Shown here: in pieces, positions 1 through 9,400 of the stretch
Layout: the number at the start of each line of letters is the position of its first letter
Position numbering within the stretch: position 1 is the first letter of the stretch
Source: Chlamydiota bacterium
GTDB lineage: Bacteria; Chlamydiota; Chlamydiia; Chlamydiales; Parachlamydiaceae
DNA length: 39,643 nt
Direction: 5' to 3'
Assembly: GCA_013286645.1 (NCBI GenBank)
Contig: JABDFJ010000008.1
Location: 17,517-57,159, forward strand
The notes under the pieces: generated by a model
Databases searched by the model: none
What the model was told of the DNA's origin: nothing
What the model saw: the letters and a program-made list of their open reading frames with translations, nothing else
Program-made: the position numbers and the translations under genes

Positions 1-134
1 ATTTGAGGATGTCTTTTTCCAAACGCCACTTCCTACCTCAAATCACATACCAGCCCCAGACTGGGGTCAGGCCTGCGATTTTGCGATTTGAGGATGTCTT
101 TTTCCAAACGCCACTTCCTACCTCAAATCACATA
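1..134. repeat. 49-bp direct repeat, 85-bp period
   Basis: Bases 1-49 are repeated exactly at 86-134, so the window opens inside a tandem arrangement whose first unit is probably cut by the window edge. The repeated block starts ATTTGAGGATG and ends CCTCAAATCACATA. Its ends are complementary (TTTGAGG/CCTCAAA), so each unit can fold on itself. The second unit lies inside the palindromic element at 62-152. No coding sequence is visible here. Confidence 0.9.
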
Positions 135-152
135 ATCACAGGCCTGACCCCA
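62..152. repeat. Palindromic intergenic repeat, family A, copy 1
   Basis: A perfect 14-bp terminal inverted repeat, TGGGGTCAGGCCTG at 62-75 and its complement at 139-152, encloses a second complementary pair (TTTGAGG/CCTCAAA). A related element with the same ends and the same inner GCGATTTGAG/CTCAAATCAC pairing occurs at 29632-29720. The sequence just outside the right end is also similar (AATCTTTGAAGGCG here, AATCCTTGAAAGCG there). This is a dispersed, non-coding, MITE-like or REP-like element of unknown function. Confidence 0.85.
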
Positions 153-192
153 ATCTTTGAAGGCGGGCGGAGCTTACGTTGAGGGAGTCCAG

Positions 193-242
193 AGGGGCTA
201 TGCCCCTTTGGCGTGGATGATTAAGGGGCTGCGCCCCTTAAT
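193..242. repeat. Two GC-rich hairpins beside the tRNA gene
   Basis: AGGGGC-TAT-GCCCCT at 193-207 and ATTAAGGGGC-TGC-GCCCCTTAAT at 220-242 are perfect hairpins with 3-nt loops, sharing the core AGGGGC/GCCCCT. The second ends two bases from the 3' end of the minus-strand tRNA gene and could terminate or process that transcript, but no T-tract follows it on the minus strand. Function unproven. Confidence 0.7.
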
Positions 243-243
243 T

Positions 244-325
<82 letters not shown>

Positions 326-343
326 GTATGTGGGAGACGAAAC

Positions 344-371
344 ATTAACTGATTTATCAGTTTATCGTCAA
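344..371 (-). promoter_or_regulatory. Candidate promoter for tRNA-Leu
   Basis: On the minus strand, TTGACG (366-371, five of six to consensus) and GTTAAT (344-349, four of six) are 16 bp apart, with 18 bp to the mature tRNA 5' end. An AACTGA-TTTA-TCAGTT palindrome (347-362) overlaps the spacer. Inferred from spacing and position only. Confidence 0.4.
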
Positions 372-385
372 GATGTTAATCCAAC

Positions 386-415
386 AAAAACGCAAACCCT
401 TTCGGGTTTGCGTTT
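386..415 (-). terminator. Rho-independent terminator of the 424-1377 gene
   Basis: A perfect 12-bp stem, AAACGCAAACCC (388-399) and its complement (404-415), has a 4-nt loop. On the minus strand a run of five T follows. It starts 9 bp beyond the stop of the upstream gene and separates it from the tRNA. Confidence 0.85.
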
Positions 416-423
416 GGAAAGCT

Positions 424-1377
424 TTAGGGATCTGTGTGTTCTGGATGATCTATTGCAGGTGTTGTGTTGGTGTGTGGTGTGTGGTGCTCTTCGATGTGAT
501 CGTGTGCAAATGGGTCATGTAAAGGCTGAGCATCATGAGAATGCTCTGTTACATGGCGTTTGCGTTCCTGATAGATTTCTTGTTCTTGGGCTTCAGAGAT
601 TTCATGAGAGTATTCATGCTCTTGGCTATGTGTTGGAGCAGAAGTAGTCTCTGTTTGAGCTTGTTGCTCTTCTTTGGAATAGAAGGCGTCTTTGAATAGG
701 GCGTTATCTTTGTAGCGCGCTATTGTTTCAGAGATAAGCGTTGGAGGGGGTGGCAATAGTGATGTGAGGATTGAAGTCGTGACCACTTGCTGAGCGAGTG
801 GTGAATTAGAGCCTTCGGCCCCTTGCTGCGCTTCGGTAGATGCGCCGGCAGATGCTTTTTCCCCATTGTCTTCTTCAGTGTTAGTACCTTCGCGGCCACG
901 ACGGCGGCGATGTTGGCGACGGCGATCTCGCTTTTTATCGGAGCGTCCCTCTTGGGTCTTTTCGCCGCTGGCAGCTGCAGTGTTATCAGCAGCTTCTGCT
1001 CCAGTTGTTGCTTCTTCAGGTTGATGGGAGGGTTCTACATGTCTCTCATGTGCAGGTTCGCGCTGTTGGCGCGGCTGTTGCTGTGGCTCGCGCCCACCAG
1101 CAATTTTGATGGTGCGGTCGATGCCGACATTTTTGAGCACCATGCGCGCTTCACGCACTTCAAGTAGCTCGTAATCGGTAGCAGGAACCAGGAACGATTT
1201 AGGTCTTTCCAGTGAACGGAAAAAGAAGGAATGACCGAAGGAGACCACTTCGACAGCGTCGACGAAGTATTCTTCTTGTCCTGTGGTTTTGCTGCTGCGG
1301 ACGACTAATTTACACCCTTCTTTCGGTGTAATTACCGTTTCGATGATTGGTTCTCGAGTAAAGTCCACGTGTTTCAA
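424..1377 (-). CDS. Conserved chlamydial hypothetical protein (gapA neighbour)
   Basis: This 317-residue protein has a compact N-terminal part of about 92 residues, rich in beta-type sequence (ITPKEGCKLVVRSS, FVDAVEVVSFGHSFFF). The rest is long and low-complexity: a Gln/Glu/Ala-rich linker, a strongly basic patch at about 148-162 (KKRDRRRQHRRRRGR), then an acidic/His/Gln-rich tail. The basic patch suggests nucleic-acid binding, but this is inference only. The position directly downstream of gapA, beyond the ribosomal cluster, matches the place of a conserved hypothetical gene in Chlamydia (the CT504 position, from memory). It lies 136 bp after gapA; that gap holds a nested-stem element, and a strong terminator follows the gene. 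Function unknown. Confidence 0.75.
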   Translation of the reverse strand: MKHVDFTREPIIETVITPKEGCKLVVRSSKTTGQEEYFVDAVEVVSFGHSFFFRSLERPKSFLVPATDYELLEVREARMVLKNVGIDRTIKIAGGREPQQQPRQQREPAHERHVEPSHQPEEATTGAEAADNTAAASGEKTQEGRSDKKRDRRRQHRRRRGREGTNTEEDNGEKASAGASTEAQQGAEGSNSPLAQQVVTTSILTSLLPPPPTLISETIARYKDNALFKDAFYSKEEQQAQTETTSAPTHSQEHEYSHEISEAQEQEIYQERKRHVTEHSHDAQPLHDPFAHDHIEEHHTPHTNTTPAIDHPEHTDP

Positions 1378-1401
1378 TCCATTGTTAATTGTTTTTGATA
1401 A

Positions 1402-1470
1402 ACAGCCGTTACAAACATAGCTCGCGGTTGGTAAGATTCCGAAAGCGATCCATGTTCTCTAAACGGCTGT
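1402..1470. other. Nested-stem structured element between gapA and the next gene
   Basis: Three nested complementary pairs are visible: ACAGCCGTT 1402-1410 with 1462-1470 (9 bp), AACAT 1414-1418 with 1452-1456 (5 bp), and TCGC 1422-1425 with 1445-1448 (4 bp). It begins 24 bp upstream of the start codon at 1377. It could be a 5' leader structure of the hypothetical gene or a 3' end of gapA. There is no clear T-tract, so a plain terminator is less likely. Confidence 0.5.
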
Positions 1471-1513
1471 GGGCGCTTGTGGCGACGTCCCAGATAATTT
1501 AATAGATTAGATT

Positions 1514-2557
<1,044 letters not shown>

Positions 2558-2618
2558 TTATGCTACGTATTTAAAGTAACTTAAAATTTTGGTTGCTGAT
2601 GTGATACATTTAGCTGCC

Positions 2619-2647
2619 ATCATAAAGGAGTTGGCATCTAAAGTAAA
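2619..2647 (-). promoter_or_regulatory. Candidate gapA promoter
   Basis: On the minus strand TTTACT (2642-2647, four of six) and TATGAT (2619-2624, five of six) are separated by 17 bp. This would give a leader of roughly 85 nt before the gapA start. The remaining bases between 2528 and 2720 show no gene. Confidence 0.3.
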
Positions 2648-2720
2648 GCAAAAGAAGGGGAATTCGTTTGTTCCTTTTTTCCCAGCCCATCAGCACACAT
2701 CAAGTGGAACCATAGAAAAA

Positions 2721-2800
2721 AGGACCTAAAGGACCAAAACGACCTAAAGGATTAAACGACAGCGTTTTTTAGTCCTTTAGGTCGTTTTGGTCCTTTTTAA
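2721..2800 (-). terminator. Very long hairpin, possible second terminator
   Basis: A 24-bp stem (2730-2753 with 2771-2794, one wobble pair) is capped by an inner AAACG/CGTTT pair. The left arm also contains a short direct repeat (GGACCTAAAGGACC, then GACCTAAAGG). On the minus strand the stem is followed by CCTTTTTTC, so it fits a rho-independent terminator behind the one at 2805-2830. The stem is unusually long for that role. Confidence 0.6.
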
Positions 2801-2804
2801 GCAG

Positions 2805-2830
2805 AAAAAAGCGGAGTCGAATGACTCCGC
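2805..2830 (-). terminator. Rho-independent terminator of the ribosomal protein cluster
   Basis: A GC-rich 8-bp stem (GCGGAGTC 2811-2818, GACTCCGC 2823-2830) with a 4-nt loop is followed on the minus strand by six T. It begins 12 bp after the rplQ stop codon and is the clear 3' end of the cluster. Confidence 0.92.
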
Positions 2831-2842
2831 TGAGATGATGAA

Positions 2843-3271
2843 TTACTCGCTGAGATATTCAATGACGCATGTTTGGGCGTTATCACCGACGCGGCGTTTG
2901 CTCTTAATGATGCGTGTGTAGCCACCATTGCGTGCAGCAAAACGAGGACCAAGCGTTGTGAATAGCTTTTCAATAACAGTACGGTCAGTGTTATAGGCAC
3001 TGGTATCGCCAGCACGTGCAGCACGAGCTTCTTTATCTGTTAATGCATTGAAACGAATCATCATTTGGCTAATTGCTTCGCGACGTGCGGCGAGCGATTT
3101 CTTTTTGGCCAATGTGATCATCCGATCAGCGTAGACGCGCAAAGCTTTTGCTTTTGGCAGCGTTGTTTCAATACGCTCATTCTCGATGAGAGACTTAAGC
3201 ATGTTCGCAAACATGCAACGTCTATGCGAGCTTGTGCGATTAAGTTTGCATGTATTATTCAAATGTCTCAT
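2843..3271 (-). CDS. rplQ: 50S ribosomal protein L17
   Basis: This 142-residue protein of the large subunit lies near the exit-tunnel side. The N-terminus shows the L17 signature: [20 protein letters not shown] followed by the [21 protein letters not shown] block. Then come the [16 protein letters not shown] helix and the C-terminal [18 protein letters not shown] motif. The C-terminal tail is slightly longer than in E. coli. It is the last gene of the cluster, 14 bp after rpoA, as in the alpha operon of most bacteria, and is followed by a strong terminator. Confidence 0.97.
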   Translation of the reverse strand: MRHLNNTCKLNRTSSHRRCMFANMLKSLIENERIETTLPKAKALRVYADRMITLAKKKSLAARREAISQMMIRFNALTDKEARAARAGDTSAYNTDRTVIEKLFTTLGPRFAARNGGYTRIIKSKRRVGDNAQTCVIEYLSE

Positions 3272-3285
3272 GTTAACTTACCTAT

Positions 3286-4401
3286 TTACTCTTCAACTTT
3301 TACTAAATCTTTACGGCCTTTTTTTTCTTCGAAATGCTGTCTGATACGATCTTTAGCATTATCAGCAGTAATTCCATAGCGTGCGAGATCCATGCCGAGA
3401 TGTAATCCCATTTCGCTTAACTTGGCTTTAATTTCGTTAAGAGACTTTTTACCGAAGTTGCGGAATTCGAGCATTTTTCTTTCTGGGATGGAAACCAATT
3501 CGGCGATAGTCTCGATATTGGCACCGCTCAAGCAATTCGTGGAACGAACGGATAGTTCGATTTCATCGATGCGGAGGGCTAATTTTTCCATCATTTCGTC
3601 TTGATCTGTGTCACCGTCGCCCAGTCCTTCATCGAAGGATAGCGCGTGGGCTTGCACTTGCTCAAAGACTTCAAAATGTTTCATGCCGATTTGGGCTGCG
3701 AAGCTGATCGCTTCGACAGGCGTGATGCGGCCATCTGTAGTGACTTCGAAAATGAGTCGATCGAAATCAGTATCTTGTCCAACGCGTGTATTTTCGACAT
3801 AGTAGTTGACGAGACGTACGGAAGAAAAGGCTGCATCAACAAGGATCTCGTCAGATGTTTTATCACGCACAATATGGCGCTCAGAAGGTACATACCCGCG
3901 TCCAATGGCAACACGTAGATCGATTTGACGACGCATTGGCTTGGTTGCTGTAAATAGATGTAGCTCTGGATTCACGACTTCATAGCTGCCATCTTCGATA
4001 ATGTCACCCAATGTCACATGGTAATGGCCATGGTTTTTATCGAGATCTTCGCGTGTGATTTCAAGCACATGTGTTAAGATGCGTGGTTCGTGTGAGTAAG
4101 GAGCGTCATCCATGGGTAGCTTGCGAAGTAGAGCACCCTTGAAGTTTAGAATGATATTGGTCATATCTTCACTAATGCCTTCGATGGACATATATTCGTG
4201 AGGAATACCTTCGATACGCACGGAGATGATGGCTGGTGATTCCAATGAGGACAACATCATGCGTCGCATTGAATTACCAACAGTATGCCCAAACCCTCTC
4301 TCAAAGGGTTCTGCGACAAAGCGTGCATAGTTATTTGACGCTGCATCTTCATCGAGAGTAATTTTTTGAGGCATTTCAAACTTGCCGTACTTAACAGACA
4401 T
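3286..4401 (-). CDS. rpoA: DNA-directed RNA polymerase alpha subunit
   Basis: This 371-residue subunit nucleates RNA polymerase assembly and contacts upstream promoter DNA and activators. The N-terminal dimerisation domain (about 1-240) includes EPFERGFGHTVGNSMRRMML, the classic alpha motif. The C-terminal domain (about 275-345) contains the helix-hairpin-helix segment TIAELVSIPERKMLEFRNFGKKSLNEIK. A lysine- and glutamate-rich tail follows. The length is some 40 residues above E. coli, typical of chlamydial alpha as far as I recall. A Shine-Dalgarno CAGGAG lies just upstream. It follows rpsK after an unusually long 167-bp spacer with an inverted repeat. Confidence 0.97.
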   Translation of the reverse strand: MSVKYGKFEMPQKITLDEDAASNNYARFVAEPFERGFGHTVGNSMRRMMLSSLESPAIISVRIEGIPHEYMSIEGISEDMTNIILNFKGALLRKLPMDDAPYSHEPRILTHVLEITREDLDKNHGHYHVTLGDIIEDGSYEVVNPELHLFTATKPMRRQIDLRVAIGRGYVPSERHIVRDKTSDEILVDAAFSSVRLVNYYVENTRVGQDTDFDRLIFEVTTDGRITPVEAISFAAQIGMKHFEVFEQVQAHALSFDEGLGDGDTDQDEMMEKLALRIDEIELSVRSTNCLSGANIETIAELVSIPERKMLEFRNFGKKSLNEIKAKLSEMGLHLGMDLARYGITADNAKDRIRQHFEEKKGRKDLVKVEE

Positions 4402-4442
4402 GCTGCAACTCCTGAATAAATAAATTATAAAAGCTAAATTTA

Positions 4443-4541
4443 TGAAAGCTGAAAGTCAACTCATCGAGACCTATAATTACTTTATGGAATCTTTAGATAC
4501 CAAGCAAGTTATTATAGTCGGAGTGCCCTATTCAGCTTTCA
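4443..4541. repeat. Inverted repeat in the rpsK-rpoA spacer
   Basis: TGAAAGCTGA (4443-4452) and its exact complement TCAGCTTTCA (4532-4541) flank 79 bp. Most gaps in this cluster are below 80 bp, so a 167-bp spacer with a 10-bp inverted repeat could hold an internal promoter or RNA structure controlling rpoA. On the minus strand TTGCTT-17-TAAAGT is a weak promoter candidate inside it. Confidence 0.45.
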
Positions 4542-4568
4542 CAATTTCTCTACTGGCACTACCAGCTA

Positions 4569-4973
4569 TTACACACGTCTGCGTTTACGTGAACGACATC
4601 CGTTATGTGGCACTGGTGTCGTGTCTCTAATCATCGTGATAGCCAAGCCAGCACTCTGTAGGCCACGAACTGCAGATTCACGTCCTGCACCAGGTCCTTT
4701 TAAATTAACTTCTACTTCCTTCATGCCAACGCCCATAGCGATTTTAGCTGCATCTTGAGCAGCTACTGTAGCAGCGAAAGCAGATGACTTTCTTGAGCCA
4801 GAAAAGTTAACTTTACCAGCTGACGCCCAAGAGATTACACGTCCTGAGGGGTCTGTGATAGCGATGATTGTGTTGTTGAAAGTCGCTTTAACATGTGCAA
4901 CACCTGATGGCACATTCTGGGCAAATCTCTTCTTTGTCCTGACGACTTTTTTTGTGGGGGCTTGCTTATTCAA
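4569..4973 (-). CDS. rpsK: 30S ribosomal protein S11
   Basis: This 134-residue small-subunit platform protein binds 16S rRNA near the Shine-Dalgarno cleft. Family landmarks are [26 protein letters not shown] and the C-terminal [20 protein letters not shown], both diagnostic for S11. The N-terminus is basic. It follows rpsM by 18 bp. E. coli has rpsD between rpsK and rpoA; here, as in Chlamydia, rpsD is absent from the cluster. Confidence 0.97.
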   Translation of the reverse strand: MNKQAPTKKVVRTKKRFAQNVPSGVAHVKATFNNTIIAITDPSGRVISWASAGKVNFSGSRKSSAFAATVAAQDAAKIAMGVGMKEVEVNLKGPGAGRESAVRGLQSAGLAITMIRDTTPVPHNGCRSRKRRRV

Positions 4974-4991
4974 AGTTAAAGACTCCTCATC

Positions 4992-5360
4992 TTATTTTTT
5001 CTTATTAGCAACGGTCTTACGACGGCCTTTGCGAGTTCTGGAATTCGTTTTAGTGCGTTGTCCACGAACAGGCAAACCGACGCGGTGACGCATGCCGCGA
5101 TAGGAATGGATACTGATTAGACGTTTGATGTTGTTTTGAACTTGACGACGTAGGTCACCTTCAACAACATATTCGCCTTGCAGCAGAGTATTTATACGGG
5201 CTAAATCATCTTGCGTAAGCTTATGTGCTCTCATATTAGGATCGAGTCTAAGTTTAGCGATGATTTCATTTGCCCGATGGCGACCTATACCGTAAATATA
5301 CGTTAGACTGATCTCTAGACGTTTATTATCAGGTACGTCGATACCGATAATTCTGGGCAT
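4992..5360 (-). CDS. rpsM: 30S ribosomal protein S13
   Basis: This 122-residue protein of the small-subunit head forms bridges to the large subunit and touches P-site tRNA through its basic tail. It begins [30 protein letters not shown] and includes the helix-hairpin-helix core and [27 protein letters not shown], diagnostic of S13 (motifs given in part). The lysine-rich tail is normal. infA and rpmJ, which usually lie between secY and rpsM, are missing; the 99-bp spacer to secY holds no such ORF, only a short ACGCT/AGCGT hairpin at 5380-5393. Confidence 0.96.
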   Translation of the reverse strand: MPRIIGIDVPDNKRLEISLTYIYGIGRHRANEIIAKLRLDPNMRAHKLTQDDLARINTLLQGEYVVEGDLRRQVQNNIKRLISIHSYRGMRHRVGLPVRGQRTKTNSRTRKGRRKTVANKKK

Positions 5361-5459
5361 TGGAAACTCCTCTCATTACACGCTTTGCAGCGTTTCTCAA
5401 TTGCTTTAATAACTTAAATATACTAACAAACTTGCCAATTTGTAGCAAAGACAAACTTA

Positions 5460-6830
5460 TCAACGGCCTCGAATTGTCCCTCTTTTCATGAAACCATCAT
5501 AGCGTTTCATGAGTAGATGGGACTCTACTTGTTTCATTGTATCTAATACTACACCAACAAGGATGAGCAATGCAGTTCCACCGAAGAAATAGCTGATAGT
5601 TTGTGGGACTCCCAAAAATCTACCAATTATTGTCGGCAGAATCGCCAGTAGGGCCAAAAAGATGGCTCCTAGTAGAGTAATACGATTCATTGTACTTTCT
5701 AAATAATCTTGTGTGGGCTTACCTTGACGGATGCCAGGGATAAACGCACCATTCTTCTTCATATCAGAAGCAATCTGATCAGGACGAAATTGCGTTGCTG
5801 TCCAAAAGTATGTGAAGAAGATAATCAATAACACATACATCATCAAATGTGGGATGCTTCCTGGTGACAACCATACAGCAACTTCACCAAGCCAGTTACC
5901 ACGGCCAACGAAGGTGCTTAAGGTTGCAGGGAACATCAACAGCGATGAAGCAAAGATCACAGGAACAACACCAGCATAGTTAACTTTTAGTGGCAGATAT
6001 GATGTGCCCCCTTGCGTCTCACGTCGCCCTACAACGCGTCTTGCATATTGCAGAGGAATACGTCGATGGCCTTGAATAATCAATATCGTTGCTATGGTCA
6101 CTGCCACGAAGACACTTGCCAGCACGACAATCGAAGAGAAAGTCATTTGGCCAGGTTCTTGCGAGTCAAGATTGAGCTGTTGAAAGATCATTCCGAAGGC
6201 TGTAGGTAACTGCGAAAGGATACCGATGGTGATGATTAGACTCATCCCATTTCCGATGCCTTTGTCAGTAATTTGCTCGCCGATCCACATTAAAAATACA
6301 GTACCAGTGGTCATTGTACAAATGGTGATCAGATAAAACAGCCAAGGAAAACCGAAGGCTTGAATATCGAGAAGCTCACCAGCCACGATACCAGGGCGCG
6401 ATAAATTCATTTGCAGTGCATATTTAGCAAATAATGCTGACTGAACGAAAGATAGGATCACAGTGAGCAAACGTGTCATTTTATTGACTTTGCGCTTACC
6501 TTGCTCGCTATTTTCTTTGATTTCGCGTTGGAGCGATGGCCATAGCGCTACTAATAGCTGCATGATGATAGAAGCTGAGATATATGGTACGACACCTAGC
6601 GCAATGACTGTCATCTGAGAAAATGCACCGCCGGAGAAAATATCAACCATTTGAAATAGGTTTTGTCCCCCGCCTGTGGCATGTCTAAAAAAACTGACAG
6701 CGATCTCTCCATTGATACCGGGCACTGGAATGAATCCGCCTACGCGGCACACAGCCAACATAAGCAAGGTGAACAGGATTCTCGATCTCAGCTCTGGAAC
6801 TTGTGCGATTCGTTGGATTTCTTGAAGCAT
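5460..6830 (-). CDS. secY: Preprotein translocase subunit SecY
   Basis: This 456-residue central channel of the Sec translocon in the inner membrane forms the pore with SecE and SecG. The sequence shows about ten hydrophobic segments, the early [10 protein letters not shown] and [20 protein letters not shown] blocks (plug and second membrane segment), and conserved cytosolic loops ([32 protein letters not shown]). Length is normal for the family. It follows rplO after 101 bp containing a small hairpin (CAGGTA/TACCTG, 6886-6901). The adk gene that often follows secY is absent, as expected for Chlamydiae. Confidence 0.97.
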   Translation of the reverse strand: MLQEIQRIAQVPELRSRILFTLLMLAVCRVGGFIPVPGINGEIAVSFFRHATGGGQNLFQMVDIFSGGAFSQMTVIALGVVPYISASIIMQLLVALWPSLQREIKENSEQGKRKVNKMTRLLTVILSFVQSALFAKYALQMNLSRPGIVAGELLDIQAFGFPWLFYLITICTMTTGTVFLMWIGEQITDKGIGNGMSLIITIGILSQLPTAFGMIFQQLNLDSQEPGQMTFSSIVVLASVFVAVTIATILIIQGHRRIPLQYARRVVGRRETQGGTSYLPLKVNYAGVVPVIFASSLLMFPATLSTFVGRGNWLGEVAVWLSPGSIPHLMMYVLLIIFFTYFWTATQFRPDQIASDMKKNGAFIPGIRQGKPTQDYLESTMNRITLLGAIFLALLAILPTIIGRFLGVPQTISYFFGGTALLILVGVVLDTMKQVESHLLMKRYDGFMKRGTIRGR

Positions 6831-6931
6831 TGACCTTACTCTGTGGTTTAAGCAGTGGTTATGTGATTAGCGCGAATAGGTTCTTCAGGTAAGCGTACCT
6901 GTATTACGATATTGATCATAATAAAGAACGC

Positions 6932-7393
6932 TTACTCGGTTTGTCCGGTCAAGCGAAATTTAATTTTCGCTTTATTCAATTTGTCTTTAGCACTTTCGGA
7001 AAATGCATCAGCTTCGATAGTGACTTTTTTGGTGAGTTCACCGTTGCCAAGCACTTTTAAACGAATATTACGACCTTTGATAAATCCTTGATGGGTCAAT
7101 GTTTCGACGTTAACAACATCGCCGTCATTGAACATTTCATTGATTTGATCGAGGTTTACAGGTTCGTATGCTGTACGGAAGCGCGCATTGCTAAAGCCAC
7201 GATAAGGCATTTTCATGAACATTCTGAACTGTCCACCTTCATAGGTGTATCGTCTTTTGTAGCCAGAACGAGAACCTGCACCTTTTTCGCCACGCCCGCA
7301 CGTCTTACCTAAGCCTGAGCCTAGTCCGCGACCGACACGTTTAACGCTTTTGCGTTCTTTCGTGGTATTTCTAAGATTTCCTAGCGTTAGCAT
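6932..7393 (-). CDS. rplO: 50S ribosomal protein L15
   Basis: This 153-residue late-assembly protein of the large subunit has a glycine- and arginine-rich N-terminal extension (RVGRGLGSGLGKTCGRGEKG) that threads into 23S rRNA. It has the conserved FEGGQ-like YEGGQFRMFMKMPYRGFSN core and the C-terminal globular domain. The start overlaps the rpsE stop by one base (TAATG), implying coupled translation. No rpmD (L30) gene lies between rpsE and rplO, a known chlamydial trait. Confidence 0.96.
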   Translation of the reverse strand: MLTLGNLRNTTKERKSVKRVGRGLGSGLGKTCGRGEKGAGSRSGYKRRYTYEGGQFRMFMKMPYRGFSNARFRTAYEPVNLDQINEMFNDGDVVNVETLTHQGFIKGRNIRLKVLGNGELTKKVTIEADAFSESAKDKLNKAKIKFRLTGQTE

Positions 7394-7887
7394 TAGATAC
7401 CTCTTGTCTGTTTAATCTTCTCGCGACTACGGAGCATTGACAACGCTTTGAAGGTCGCTTTAACTTGGTTAATAGGATTGGCGGAGCCATAACTCTTTGC
7501 CATAACATCCTTGATCCCTGCCATTTCTAGCACGGCACGTACTTTAGAGCCTGCAATAACACCTGCGCCGTCAGGAGCTGGCTTTAGTAATAAGCTAGCA
7601 CCATCCCATTCAGCAATCACTTCGTGTGGGATTGTATTCCCTTCTTTAGGATAAGCAATCATATGCTTACGAGCGGCTTCTCCACCTTTGCGAATGGCAT
7701 CTGTAAGTTCGTTTGCTTTAGCAAAGCCAAAGCCTATGCGGCCTTTGCCATCGCCACAAAGTATTAGAGCGGAAAAGCTGAATTTGCGACCACCTTTAAC
7801 AACTTTGGAGCAGCGGTTGATGTGAAGGACTTTTTCGGTCGTTTCACTATTAGCTTTTTCTTTTTTTGAGTCGTGACTTTTAGACAT
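7393..7887 (-). CDS. rpsE: 30S ribosomal protein S5
   Basis: This 164-residue protein sits at the back of the small subunit near the mRNA entry site and affects decoding accuracy. The N-terminal double-stranded-RNA-binding fold carries the S5 signature (HINRCSKVVKGGRKFSFSAL; GDGKGRIGFGFAKANE). The C-terminal domain includes AKSYGSANPINQVKATFKAL. A lysine/glutamate-rich leader precedes the domain. The last base of the stop is shared with the rplO start. Confidence 0.97.
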   Translation of the reverse strand: MSKSHDSKKEKANSETTEKVLHINRCSKVVKGGRKFSFSALILCGDGKGRIGFGFAKANELTDAIRKGGEAARKHMIAYPKEGNTIPHEVIAEWDGASLLLKPAPDGAGVIAGSKVRAVLEMAGIKDVMAKSYGSANPINQVKATFKALSMLRSREKIKQTRGI

Positions 7888-7929
7888 TCATTACCTATAT
7901 TTTTCAGCAGCTCGAGGCGGCTGGCGACT

Positions 7930-8301
7930 TTAAAATTGTAATCCTGCGGCACGCGCGCCATCAGCTAACGCAGCTAAGATGCCATGATATTTAAAAGGTC
8001 CGCGGTCGAAGACGACGACGCTCACATTATGTTTTTTAGCAATTTCAGCGATTTTCTCACCGAGCTTAGTAGCGGATGCTTTGTTTTTTCTTGCGAAATC
8101 AGTATCGCGAAATTCTTTAGCAAAAGTCGCTGTGGAGCCCAATGTAACACCGGCTTCATCATCAATTAGTTGCACATGGATGTGCTTATTAGTTTTGATG
8201 ACTGAAAGCCTTGGCTTTTCACTGGTACCACGCAATTTTTTGCGAATACGGAATGCGCGCTTTTGTCTTGTTTCTTGCTTATAACTTGAATTGCTTTTCA
8301 T
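7930..8301 (-). CDS. rplR: 50S ribosomal protein L18
   Basis: This 123-residue 5S rRNA-binding protein of the central protuberance acts with L5 and L25-type partners. The basic N-terminus is followed by KLRGTSEKPRLSVIKTNKHI and HVQLIDDEAGVTLGSTAT. The C-terminus has VVFDRGPFKYHGILAALADG and GAQF-like AGLQF, typical of L18. Spacing is 78 bp to rplF and 42 bp to rpsE. Confidence 0.96.
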   Translation of the reverse strand: MKSNSSYKQETRQKRAFRIRKKLRGTSEKPRLSVIKTNKHIHVQLIDDEAGVTLGSTATFAKEFRDTDFARKNKASATKLGEKIAEIAKKHNVSVVVFDRGPFKYHGILAALADGARAAGLQF

Positions 8302-8379
8302 AAAATCCCTATAGATCTTGTCAGAGTCTAGGCTTAAGGCATCTGTTTATTCACAGTATGCCTAATGCGCTAACATCCA

Positions 8380-8922
8380 TTATTTTTTCGCAGCAGCTTT
8401 ACCAGCCTTTTTGCGTACATACTCACCTACATAGCGAATCCCTTTACCTTGATAAGGTTCAGGCGGTTTATTTGCACGTACTTCAGCCGCAAATTGGCCC
8501 ACTCGCTGTTTATCTGCACCAGTGATACTTATTTGAGTATTTTTTTCTACCTTAACTTGTATCCCTTCAGGAATGTCGAGCTTAGTTGGGTGGGACCGAC
8601 CTATTTGTAAATCTAGTAGATGCCCCTGAACTGCTGCACGATAACCCACGCCAATCATTTCCAATTTCTTTTCGAAACCTTGGCTTGCCCCTTGGATCAT
8701 GTTATTGATCAATGAGCGATACAGACCATGGAAATTGCCTTGATCTTGATGTTCTTCATGAAGCTCAACACGGATTTCATCGCTTTCAATGTGCAATTTA
8801 ATTGCAGGCATAAGCGCTTGTCGTATTGTGCCTTTCGGGCCCTTTACGATAATTTCATGATCAACGATTTTAGCTTCAGTCCCCTTTGGAACCGGAATTG
8901 GTAGCTTACCTTTACGAGACAT
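8380..8922 (-). CDS. rplF: 50S ribosomal protein L6
   Basis: This 180-residue large-subunit protein lies near the factor-binding site and the sarcin-ricin loop. It has two repeated alpha/beta domains. The start MSRKGKLPIPVPKGTEAKI and the C-terminal block KPPEPYQGKGIRYVGEYVRK are the L6 signature. Length is normal. It follows rpsH by 58 bp. Confidence 0.97.
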   Translation of the reverse strand: MSRKGKLPIPVPKGTEAKIVDHEIIVKGPKGTIRQALMPAIKLHIESDEIRVELHEEHQDQGNFHGLYRSLINNMIQGASQGFEKKLEMIGVGYRAAVQGHLLDLQIGRSHPTKLDIPEGIQVKVEKNTQISITGADKQRVGQFAAEVRANKPPEPYQGKGIRYVGEYVRKKAGKAAAKK

Positions 8923-8980
8923 GTCAACATTGCTCCTTTATCGGACTAAATATAAACGCATTATTTGCGTAGTTAATTTT

Positions 8981-9385
8981 TTACCACACTAAGCAGAGGA
9001 GTTCACCACCAACTTTATTAGTCATGGCTTCAAAACCAGCCATCACACCTTTTGAAGTCGAAATGATCGACACGCCGAGCCCACCATAGAAACGTGGGAT
9101 GTCTTGGTGTCCAACATAACGTCTTAATCCAGGCTTAGAGACGCGTTTTAGACCTTGTATTACAGGTTGACGTCCGTCGGTATATTTCAAAAATATTCTC
9201 ATCGTGCCGCGCTGCTTATTGTCGTGTTTGACTAGATAGCTTTCGACAAAACCTTGAGCTTTTAAAATGTCAGCAATATTTTGCTTCATTTTGCTCCAAG
9301 GCATATCGACGTAGCGATGCTGAGCTTTTGTGGCATTACGAATCCTTGTAAGGAAATCGGCGATAGGATCGCTAATGGCTGCCAT
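8981..9385 (-). CDS. rpsH: 30S ribosomal protein S8
   Basis: This 134-residue primary 16S rRNA-binding protein has the typical start [17 protein letters not shown]. The C-terminal block is [20 protein letters not shown] and ends LCLVW, as expected for S8. In E. coli S8 represses the spc operon; no such site was recognised here. rpsN (S14) is not present between rplE and rpsH, as in Chlamydia. Confidence 0.97.
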   Translation of the reverse strand: MAAISDPIADFLTRIRNATKAQHRYVDMPWSKMKQNIADILKAQGFVESYLVKHDNKQRGTMRIFLKYTDGRQPVIQGLKRVSKPGLRRYVGHQDIPRFYGGLGVSIISTSKGVMAGFEAMTNKVGGELLCLVW

Positions 9386-9400
9386 AGGTTGTACTCCTTA

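Noticed and set aside
4442-4630. Plus-strand open frame in the rpsK-rpoA spacer
   Set aside because: It overlaps rpsK antisense, has no domain, and its interior is better explained by the inverted repeat.
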